The notes under the pieces are model-generated. The model was not told the origin of the DNA. It searched no databases and saw only the letters and a program-made list of their open reading frames with translations. Shown piece by piece: positions 37,026 through 43,709 of a DNA stretch of 64,000 bases. A program made the position numbers and the translations under genes. Numbering within the stretch: the stretch's first letter is position 1; each line of letters starts with the position of its first letter. This DNA comes from Bacteroidota bacterium (GTDB lineage Bacteria; Bacteroidota; Bacteroidia; Bacteroidales; F082): the NCBI GenBank assembly GCA_013203805.1, contig JABMPH010000504.1, positions 1-64,000 of the forward strand, in the 5' to 3' direction.

Positions 37026-37168
37026 TATAATTATTTATTTATGATACAATAATTATTAGTTAATGAATGTGGTTATAAAAGTACTTATTTGTTTTTAAGA
37101 ACAAGTCTAAATTATGCTTATAGAGCAAAATAACCATGAGTATTGTTAAGCGATTAACAGCTAATTTC

Positions 37169-37176
37169 TATCTTTG
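37169..37176 (+). promoter_or_regulatory. Possible -7 promoter element of the porin-like gene
   Basis: TATCTTTG matches TAnnTTTG, 36 bases before the ATG at 37212. No -33 TTTG at 19 bases. Confidence 0.4.
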
Positions 37177-37211
37177 TGTATGTAATTAATTATAACCAAA
37201 AAATTAAAGAA

Positions 37212-38510
37212 ATGAAGCGAAATTTACTAGTTGTTACCTGTCTTCTATTTGCCTTCGTAATACAAGCGCAAACAATTGAAGTTAAGAAAAATGATATTAG
37301 ATTGAATTTTTCGGGGTATTTAAAAAATGATTATTTCTGGGATACACGACAAACTGTATCAGCTAGGGAAGGGCATTTTTTACTATTTCCTGCGCCTGTA
37401 GATAATGATCCTGATGGCAAAGATATTAACGCAACACCAAATTTTAATTTTCTATCAATTCAGAGTAGGGTGAGAGTTGATATTACTGGTGCTCGTGCAC
37501 TAAATGCCGATATAAGTGGAAAGCTTGAAGCCGATTTCTTCGGTCAATTGAATCCAAATATTAATCTGCTTAGATTGCGTCTTGCATATATTAATATGAA
37601 CTGGGGAAAAACCGAATTGCGATTTGGTCAGGATTGGATTCCTATGTTTATAACCGATTGTTTCCCGGGGACAGTATCATTCAACACAGGTGCTCCAATT
37701 CAACCCTTTGGTAGAAATCCACAAATTAAGCTAACTCAAAAATTTGGTAAGTTTAAATTAATAGGTATCCTTTCATCACAGCGTGATTATGCAAGTAGAG
37801 GAGCTGATGGTGCTACCGGCACATATATGCGTAATTCAGGAGCTCCTGAATTTAGTGTGCAACTACATTATAAGTCAGTTAATAAAGAAGCCGGAACTGC
37901 ATTTGTTACTGGAATTGGAGCCAGTTATAAAACAATTAAACCTACGTTAGAAACTCAAAGTATAACATATCCAGATAGCACCAAATACAGATATAAAACT
38001 GATGAGCTGGTAGGAGGGATGAACGGGATTGTCTTTTTAAAATATCAGGCGAAAAAATTTACCATAAAACTCGAAGGTATTTATGGTGAAAATATCCCCG
38101 ACGTACTAAGTATTGGGGGTTTTGTTGTTAGTGATATTGTAGATTCATTAAGAGGAACAGTAAAGTATTCGCCAATAAGTACAATGTCGTTTTGGACTGA
38201 TATTCACACCAATGGTAAGAAATGGCAATTTGGAGTATTTGCAGGTTATACCCAGAATCTAGGTGCGAAAGAAAATGTATCAGCTCCCATAGCCGGACAA
38301 GATTTAATTTATGGTTTCGGAACCAACATTGCTGATTTGTACAGAGTTTCTCCCAGAGTTATTTATAATATCGATAAACTTAGATTTGCACTCGAATTAG
38401 AGTATACTGTGGCAAATTATGGATCAACTTATGATGCTAAAGGAAAACCAATAACTCTTACTGAAGCAAATAATTTCAGGACATTATTTGCTGTGTATTA
38501 TTTCTTTTAA
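37212..38510 (+). CDS. Outer-membrane porin-like beta-barrel protein
   Basis: 432 residues from ATG at 37212, which starts the signal peptide MKRNLLVVTCLLFAFVIQAQ; 12 codons upstream are open but not signal-like. The mature protein is made of alternating strands with aromatic girdles (FSGYLKNDYFWDTRQT, VDITGARALNADISGKLEAD, LRLRLAYINMNWGKTELRFG) and ends with an aromatic residue (TLFAVYYFF), the usual barrel-assembly signal. GQDWIPMF followed by a proline-rich loop is typical of a DcaP-like or carbohydrate-porin-like family in Bacteroidota, but the exact family and the solute are uncertain. A terminator follows at 38556. Confidence 0.75.
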   Translation: MKRNLLVVTCLLFAFVIQAQTIEVKKNDIRLNFSGYLKNDYFWDTRQTVSAREGHFLLFPAPVDNDPDGKDINATPNFNFLSIQSRVRVDITGARALNADISGKLEADFFGQLNPNINLLRLRLAYINMNWGKTELRFGQDWIPMFITDCFPGTVSFNTGAPIQPFGRNPQIKLTQKFGKFKLIGILSSQRDYASRGADGATGTYMRNSGAPEFSVQLHYKSVNKEAGTAFVTGIGASYKTIKPTLETQSITYPDSTKYRYKTDELVGGMNGIVFLKYQAKKFTIKLEGIYGENIPDVLSIGGFVVSDIVDSLRGTVKYSPISTMSFWTDIHTNGKKWQFGVFAGYTQNLGAKENVSAPIAGQDLIYGFGTNIADLYRVSPRVIYNIDKLRFALELEYTVANYGSTYDAKGKPITLTEANNFRTLFAVYYFF

Positions 38511-38555
38511 AGTTTTTTAATGAGTCGATAAACTTTATTGATTCAAATTATTAGC

Positions 38556-38604
38556 AAAGGATTGGAGATGCACATATTCTAGGCAACCTCCCATCCTTTT
38601 TTTA
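38556..38604 (+). terminator. Terminator of the porin-like gene
   Basis: AAAGGAT (38556-38562) and GGAG pair with CTCC and ATCCTTT (up to 38599), followed by a T run. It lies 46 bases after the stop at 38510. The stem has small internal mismatches. Confidence 0.65.
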
Positions 38605-38648
38605 TTGTGATTAATAAAGAGAAATATTATTAATCTATTTATCCATCT

Positions 38649-38682
38649 AAAAAAAATGGCTATCCAAATATGTTGGACAGCC
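38649..38682 (-). terminator. Rho-independent terminator of the cold-shock gene
   Basis: On the minus strand GGCTGTCCAA pairs with TTGGATAGCC (one G-T pair) around a 5-base loop and is followed by eight T. It lies 24 bases after the stop of the cold-shock gene. Confidence 0.88.
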
Positions 38683-38706
38683 ACTTCTGTAACAGGTTTG
38701 CGGAAA

Positions 38707-38898
38707 TTAGATCACTCTTACATTCACTGCATTCAAACCTTTTTTACCTTCTTTCAATTCAAATTCAACTTTGTCACCTTCATTAATTTCATCAATTAAT
38801 CCAGAAACGTGAACGAAATACTCATTATTTGACTCGTCATCTGTAATGAAGCCAAAACCTTTAGAATTGTTGAAGAATTTTACTGTACCGTTTTTCAT
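38707..38898 (-). CDS. Cold-shock domain protein (CspA family)
   Basis: 63 residues, one cold-shock domain that binds single-stranded RNA and DNA. RNP1 is KGFGFITDDE and RNP2 is EYFVHVSGL, with the starting strand GTVKFFNNS. It opens hairpins in mRNA and assists translation under cold or growth transitions. It is a single-gene unit: a promoter lies at 38920-38950 and a strong terminator at 38649. The promoter predicts a leader of only about 15-20 bases, so there is no long cold-responsive 5' leader as in E. coli cspA. Confidence 0.95.
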   Translation of the reverse strand: MKNGTVKFFNNSKGFGFITDDESNNEYFVHVSGLIDEINEGDKVEFELKEGKKGLNAVNVRVI

Positions 38899-38919
38899 TG
38901 TTATAAATTTTTAAGTACA

Positions 38920-38950
38920 CAAACATAGTATTTTTCTTTTTCATTTGAAA
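38920..38950 (-). promoter_or_regulatory. Promoter of the cold-shock gene
   Basis: On the minus strand TTTC (38947-38950), exactly 19 bases, then TATGTTTG (38920-38927): a match to TTTG-N19-TAnnTTTG except for the last base of the -33 box. The start codon is 22 bases downstream. Confidence 0.6.
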
Positions 38951-39176
38951 ATTAAATATTGAAATAATTATTTTTGATCGCAAAATGAGGTTTTTTATTG
39001 AGTTCTGATTTACAGTTGTGTTTAATTTTTTGTATAAACACATTTGGTAGTGCGCTGAAAAACAATCCTTAAGCTCAATGATATTATTGTTGTGTATAGT
39101 GATGCAGTTTCATATTCATAAATCAATAACGAAATATGTAACAATTGGTATTTTTGATAGTCATTAGGGAAACGAT

Positions 39177-39752
39177 ATGCAGAATACTACTACATATATG
39201 AATTATAAGCATAAAGAACTTGTTGAAGCTTGTGCTAAAAACGACAGAAATGCTCAGATGAAGATTTATGACCTGTATTATAGTACAATGTATAATGTTA
39301 GTATTCGTATTGTTAACGACACTTTTATTGCAGAAGACATTATGCAAGAATCGTTTCTGGATGCATTTAGTAAGCTAAATACATTTGAGTGGAGAAGCAG
39401 TTTTGGATCGTGGCTGAAGCGAATTGTAATAAATAAATCATTGGATACTATTCGTAAGAATAATATGCAGATTCAACCCATTGATGAAAATACAGACATT
39501 CCAAATGATGAAGCTAATACTGATTATGAGCAAATTGAGTGCCGACTTGAAGAAGTTAAAATAGCCATAAAGCGATTATCCGAAAATTATAAGGTTATAC
39601 TTGTATTACATCTTTTTGAGGGATACGACCATAAAGAAATATCACAAATACTTGAACTGCCGTATAATAATGTAAGAGTAAGGTATATTCGTGCAAAGAG
39701 AAAATTATTAGAAGAAATTGTTAAATCAAGAGCTCAACATGTGTTGAACTAA
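39177..39752 (+). CDS. ECF RNA polymerase sigma factor
   Basis: 191 residues, sigma-70 family of extracytoplasmic function. Region 2 (about 25-95) has ALMKIYDLYYSTMY-like sequence, DTFIAEDIMQESFLDAFSKL and SSFGSWLKRIVINKSLD. Region 4 (about 130-185) has LSENYKVILVLHLFEGYDHK, EISQILELPYNNVRVRYIRA and RAKRKLLEEI. The first ATG is chosen; MNYKHKELV seven codons later is an alternative. It is followed after 11 bases by a small membrane protein that may act as the anti-sigma partner, then by two envelope proteins, so the operon is probably an envelope-response unit. Confidence 0.92.
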   Translation: MQNTTTYMNYKHKELVEACAKNDRNAQMKIYDLYYSTMYNVSIRIVNDTFIAEDIMQESFLDAFSKLNTFEWRSSFGSWLKRIVINKSLDTIRKNNMQIQPIDENTDIPNDEANTDYEQIECRLEEVKIAIKRLSENYKVILVLHLFEGYDHKEISQILELPYNNVRVRYIRAKRKLLEEIVKSRAQHVLN

Positions 39753-39763
39753 AAAATATAAAG

Positions 39764-40333
39764 ATGTTCGATTTAGAAAAAAACATTAAAAATAATTTGG
39801 CATATTTCAACGATCAGGAGCCAGATAAAGGTCATAAAGCCAGATTTGCAGAGAGACTTGTTTCAAAAACAAAAATTAATAGAAAGAAATATTCTTTAAC
39901 AACATATTCAAAAATAGCAGCTGCCATTGTATTGCTGATTACAACATCATATTTAATATTTAGCACGTACAACATGACTAATGAACGAGATAGTCTATAC
40001 ATAACTCAGATTGAGTATTCGGATGATTTTTCAAAAATCCAGAATTATTATGACGACTTATCTCAAACGGGCCTATTACAAATTGATGAGCTTGCTCAAA
40101 ACGATGAACAAGCGCTTAAACTAAGAAATAAGGCTCAGAAAAAGATGGATAAACTAGATGCTAGTCTCGCAATGATTGAAAAAGAGTATGTAAAAAATCC
40201 TCAATCTGAAATGCTTAAGGAGGCTATTATTAGCAATAAAAAGATGAAAGTTGAAGTAGTTAACAATATTGTTGAAAAAATGGACAATGCTCAGCGTGGG
40301 TACCATGCCGGTAGCATATATACTAATTATTAA
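39764..40333 (+). CDS. Single-pass membrane protein, candidate anti-sigma factor
   Basis: 189 residues. A cytoplasmic N-terminal segment of about 55 residues begins FDLEKNIKNNLAYFNDQEPD and contains HKARFAERL. One membrane helix follows (about 49-69, IAAAIVLLITTSYLIFSTYN). The outside part is a helical coiled coil rich in Lys, Glu and Gln (AQKKMDKLDASLAMIEKEYV). The N-terminal layout (short cytoplasmic domain, single helix, outer coil) and the position directly after an ECF sigma gene fit an anti-sigma factor, but there is no ZAS or FecR motif. The role is therefore inferred from context only. Confidence 0.7.
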   Translation: MFDLEKNIKNNLAYFNDQEPDKGHKARFAERLVSKTKINRKKYSLTTYSKIAAAIVLLITTSYLIFSTYNMTNERDSLYITQIEYSDDFSKIQNYYDDLSQTGLLQIDELAQNDEQALKLRNKAQKKMDKLDASLAMIEKEYVKNPQSEMLKEAIISNKKMKVEVVNNIVEKMDNAQRGYHAGSIYTNY

Positions 40334-40348
40334 TTTAAACTAAGAAAA

Positions 40349-41410
40349 ATGAAAAATGTACTTATTAAAGTATTCGCAACCATTTTTATTTTCTTGTTTT
40401 CAGGATTTGTATCGGTTGCTTATTCTGAAGAATGGATAGAAAAAGTTGTTGTGGACAAAGAGTTCAAAATCAATAAGGATGCTGAACTAATTATTGATCA
40501 CGAATTCGGAAATGTTCGATGTGAAAACTGGGATAAAGATATAATTTCAATAGTAGCGACTGTTAAGGTTAATACGAGTAATACAGAAAAAGCTTATCAG
40601 ATAATTGAAAATGTGCTGGTTGAGGTTAAGGGTACTAAAGCAAAGGTTGAAGCAATTTGCGATTTAAATCAGAAATACCGCAATAATAAAAATTCAAAAG
40701 TTACAATTGATTTTGATATTAAAATGCCAGTTACTGTAAGTCTGAATTTAGAAAACAAATTCGGGTCTGCTTATGTTGAATCGGTATCCGGCCCAGCCAA
40801 TATTTCGAGCGAATATGGAAGTCTTGAGATAATATCATTAAGCAACACTAATAATTCTGTTGAAGTTAAATTTGGAGATGCTAATATTAAGCATATGACA
40901 AATGGAGATTTGGAAATTAGTTATTCTCATCTTAAAATTGCTGGTGCAGAAGAACTATCGATAGAATCAGAATATTCAGATATTAGTATCGTGAAAGCGA
41001 AATCAATATCACTTGAACTTGAAGGCGGAAATATAACAATTGGAAGTGTTAGTGATTTTGATGTAGAATCGAGTTTCGCCAATATTGAACTACAGAATTT
41101 ATCTGGATCCATTACTGGAGAAACAGATTATGGTAGCTTAACCATAGCAAATGTTAAGAATATTTTTTCATCAATAACACTTTTAAATGAGTATGGTGCA
41201 ATTTCAATAAATTTTGAAAAAGAATCCAATTATAGTTTTATTGCTGATGGAAAGTACTGTAGCATAGAGTATCCCAAGGAAGAAGCAAAAATATCTTATA
41301 ATAATACCAGTCACAGTTCAACCGTAATTAAGGGGATAGTTGGAAATGAATCTAGTCCAGCATCCTCAGTTACCGTTAAAAGTGAATATGGAGCTGTGGT
41401 GATTAAATAG
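40349..41410 (+). CDS. Secreted beta-helical adhesin-like protein (DUF4097-like)
   Basis: 353 residues. A signal peptide (about 1-26, ending VAYSEE) is followed by a repetitive all-beta region with short strands such as ELIIDHEFGNVRCENWDKD, VSLNLENKFGSAYVESVSG, YGSLEIISLSN and ESEYSDISIVKAKSISLELE. The alternating pattern of short strands with a turn every 20-24 residues suggests a right-handed beta-helix like the DUF4097 and DUF2807 adhesin-like families. It lies 15 bases after the putative anti-sigma gene and 48 bases before a head-GIN protein with a similar fold. Expected in the periplasm or outer membrane; activity unknown. Confidence 0.7.
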   Translation: MKNVLIKVFATIFIFLFSGFVSVAYSEEWIEKVVVDKEFKINKDAELIIDHEFGNVRCENWDKDIISIVATVKVNTSNTEKAYQIIENVLVEVKGTKAKVEAICDLNQKYRNNKNSKVTIDFDIKMPVTVSLNLENKFGSAYVESVSGPANISSEYGSLEIISLSNTNNSVEVKFGDANIKHMTNGDLEISYSHLKIAGAEELSIESEYSDISIVKAKSISLELEGGNITIGSVSDFDVESSFANIELQNLSGSITGETDYGSLTIANVKNIFSSITLLNEYGAISINFEKESNYSFIADGKYCSIEYPKEEAKISYNNTSHSSTVIKGIVGNESSPASSVTVKSEYGAVVIK

Positions 41411-41458
41411 TCATCAGTTATTAAACTTTTTAAACAATAATCAATAAAAAATACTACA

Positions 41459-42277
41459 ATGAATACAAAACTTATCATATCATTTTTTGTGCTACTAATA
41501 ACCATTGGTAGCTATGCTCAAACAAAAGGGAGCGGGAATGTAAAATCAGAAGACAGAAATACTGGCAATTTTACTGGTATTAAACTCACATGTTCAGCCG
41601 ATTTGTATATAACTCAGGGAGCGACCTCTGTAACAGTGAAGGCTGATGACAATCTACTTCAATTTATTGAAACCGAAGTTGAAAACGGAGTACTAAATAT
41701 CGGAGTAAAGGGTAGGGGATTTCGCTCTGCTAAAATCCTTGAGGTTCATATTTCAGTACCAAATCTTGAAAAAATTCTTAACTCAGGATCGGGAGATATC
41801 AAATTTAAGAATGTTTATAAAACAAACGATTTGTATATCAATTTAAGTGGATCGGGAGATTTGAATGGAGATTTTAATGCCACAAACCTTGAGCTTAAAG
41901 TAAATGGATCGGGCGATACAGGTCTTTCCGGAGTTATGGGAATGTTTAAGATATCAGTTTCAGGATCAGGAGATGTTGATGCCGAAGGATTGAAACTTGA
42001 AGAGTGTTATGTGAAAAATTCTGGTTCTGGTGATATATCTTTAGAAGGTAAAGCCAATACATTAACAATAAGTCAAAATGGTTCAGGTGACATAGATGCT
42101 TACAATTTAACTGCTGTTAATGTAACAGTTAGTAACTCAGGATCATCAGATATTTCACTAAATGTAGTTGAAAAACTACAAGTTACCCTTAATGGATCAG
42201 GAGATGTAACATATCGTGGTGAACCCGGAAAAGTAGATGTAAGAAGTAATGGTTCGGGTGAAGTTTATAAGAGATAG
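41459..42277 (+). CDS. Head-GIN (DUF2807) adhesin-like protein with repeated GSGD motif
   Basis: 272 residues. A signal peptide (about 1-20, ending SYAQ) is followed by a DUF2807 beta-helix. FTGIKLTCSADLYITQG and ADDNLLQFIETEVENG are typical of the family. The body repeats the turn motif GSGD or a close variant about every 20-24 residues, nine times in all (SGSGDIKF, SGSGDLNG, NGSGDTGL, SGSGDVDAEG, SGSGDISLEG, NGSGDIDAYN, SGSSDISLN, NGSGDVTYRG, NGSGEVYKR). The turns probably stack on one face of the helix. It is the last gene of the ECF sigma operon. The fold is a putative adhesin or lipid-contact surface; function is unproven. Confidence 0.88.
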   Translation: MNTKLIISFFVLLITIGSYAQTKGSGNVKSEDRNTGNFTGIKLTCSADLYITQGATSVTVKADDNLLQFIETEVENGVLNIGVKGRGFRSAKILEVHISVPNLEKILNSGSGDIKFKNVYKTNDLYINLSGSGDLNGDFNATNLELKVNGSGDTGLSGVMGMFKISVSGSGDVDAEGLKLEECYVKNSGSGDISLEGKANTLTISQNGSGDIDAYNLTAVNVTVSNSGSSDISLNVVEKLQVTLNGSGDVTYRGEPGKVDVRSNGSGEVYKR

Positions 42278-42290
42278 TTTGAAATAGTTG

Positions 42291-42361
42291 GAAGACCGAA
42301 GTCCGAAAACCGAAACTGGGAGACGGAAGCAATTTGCTTCTGACTTCTGGCTTCGGTCTTC
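42291..42361. terminator. Palindromic intergenic element between convergent genes
   Basis: GAAGACCGAAG (42291-42301) pairs perfectly with CTTCGGTCTTC (42351-42361), and an inner hairpin GAAGC / GCTTC (42326-42330 and 42336-42340) lies inside. It separates the ends of the head-GIN gene (+) and the SpoIIAA-like gene (-) and can act on both strands. Confidence 0.65.
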
Positions 42362-42367
42362 ATTCTT

Positions 42368-42748
42368 TTATTCATTCACCCATCCCATAGCCTTATCAAT
42401 ATCAGCTGTATCAAAATATTTTTCAGCTCTGTCTTTCTTTTTGTTTTCAAAAAGTGTGTTGTTTGCCTTAACAAGAAATTCTTCCAATTTACTATGCCCA
42501 ATTATGGCAATGCGACCGCAATGTTTCATTTGTTTTATACTGAATTTGCCATCTTTCCACATTGCTTTCCAGCTGCTTTTTGAAAAATCTAATCTGTCGG
42601 TTTTGATAAGGAGATTGACCTTTTCATGTCCTTTGGCCACTTTTTCTTCAAAAAGATCTTCAATTGCTTTTTCGTCTTCCACTTCATAGCCATCTATTAT
42701 CTCAACAGCAATGGCCTTGTCGGATGCTCCATCTAATATTTTTAACAT
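42368..42748 (-). CDS. SpoIIAA-like (STAS/SEC14-type) protein
   Basis: 126 residues, soluble, no signal peptide. It reads as a single STAS-like/SpoIIAA domain (PF11964 type): MLKILDGASDKAIAVEIIDG, a helix EDEKAIEDLFEEKVAKGHEK, strands VNLLIKTDRLDFSKSSWKA, the loop MKHCGRIAIIGHSKLEEFLV and the C-terminal helix. Such proteins are found with transporters or as free-standing lipid- or ligand-binding proteins; the function here is not known. The gene stands alone between an adhesin gene and an HD hydrolase. Confidence 0.8.
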   Translation of the reverse strand: MLKILDGASDKAIAVEIIDGYEVEDEKAIEDLFEEKVAKGHEKVNLLIKTDRLDFSKSSWKAMWKDGKFSIKQMKHCGRIAIIGHSKLEEFLVKANNTLFENKKKDRAEKYFDTADIDKAMGWVNE

Positions 42749-42832
42749 AAGAGTAAAATTTAAAAGTTTGTAAGGTTATAGATCGAAACAAATGTAATAA
42801 ATATATTATAAATCAGCAATATAACTTTTTTG

Positions 42833-43492
42833 TTAATCAACTATGTTCCACTCTTTATAAAACTGTTCAAGATATGTTTCCATGAAATCATGTCTGTTTT
42901 CTGCTAATTTCTTTCCGGTTTTTGTTGTCATCATAGATTTTAACAGAAGTAGCTTTTCATAAAAGTGATTAATGGTAGGTGCCTTACTATTCTTGTATTC
43001 TTTCTTACTTTTAAACGTTTTTGGATTAATGTTTGGATTGTAGATTTCTGATCCTATAAATCCACCATAATTGAACGTTCGAGCTATTCCTATTGCTCCT
43101 ATTGCATCAAGTCTGTCAGCATCCCTTACTATGTCCAACTCCATTGAATTAAATTCAATATTATCAAATGTATTCTTGAACGACATGTTTCTAATTATTG
43201 CAATAACATGAGTAATAATTTCCATGTCAACTCCTATTTCTATCAAGAAATTATACACCAATTTGGGACCTATTTCTTCATTACCATCATGGAATTTAGG
43301 ATCAGCAATATCATGAAGTAAAGCAGCTAACTGAACAACAAATTCATCAGCCAATTCTTCCCCTGCAATATATTTTGATGTGTTTAAAACACGATAGATA
43401 TGCCACCAATCATGCCCTCCTTCAGAGTTTGATAATTCTTGTTTAACAAACTCCATTGTTTTCTCGATAATCAACTTTTGAGATTCTGTCAT
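42833..43492 (-). CDS. HD-domain phosphohydrolase (YedJ-like)
   Basis: 219 residues from ATG at 43490-43492; 13 additional codons upstream are open, but the sequence from MTESQKLIIEKTMEFV fits the family start. The metal-binding HD residues are GGHDWWHIYRV, AALLHDIADPKFHDG, and the later DIVRDADRLDAIGAIGIAR. The C-terminal NHFYEKLLLLKSMMTTKTGK is also typical of the YedJ/PA-type HD family. It probably hydrolyses a phosphate ester of a nucleotide or small metabolite; the substrate is unknown. Confidence 0.9.
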   Translation of the reverse strand: MTESQKLIIEKTMEFVKQELSNSEGGHDWWHIYRVLNTSKYIAGEELADEFVVQLAALLHDIADPKFHDGNEEIGPKLVYNFLIEIGVDMEIITHVIAIIRNMSFKNTFDNIEFNSMELDIVRDADRLDAIGAIGIARTFNYGGFIGSEIYNPNINPKTFKSKKEYKNSKAPTINHFYEKLLLLKSMMTTKTGKKLAENRHDFMETYLEQFYKEWNIVD

Positions 43493-43709
43493 TTTTATGT
43501 TTGTATGGTAACAAAAATAGAGTTTATTCACGATAAAATAAAATTAACCATCTATATGAGTGTTCGATTATGAACATCATGTGGTGTGTCATTGTACACA
43601 TATTACTTCTCTGAAAAATAACATTTTACTTAATAAATTGGGCTCCAGATTATAATTTAATTTGGCATAATATATGATTATCTCTCGTGGATATATATGT
43701 TTGAGTTAA

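Noticed and set aside
38899-39176. Long cold-responsive 5' leader of the cold-shock gene
   Set aside because: A good promoter match ends 22 bases before the ATG, so the leader should be short.
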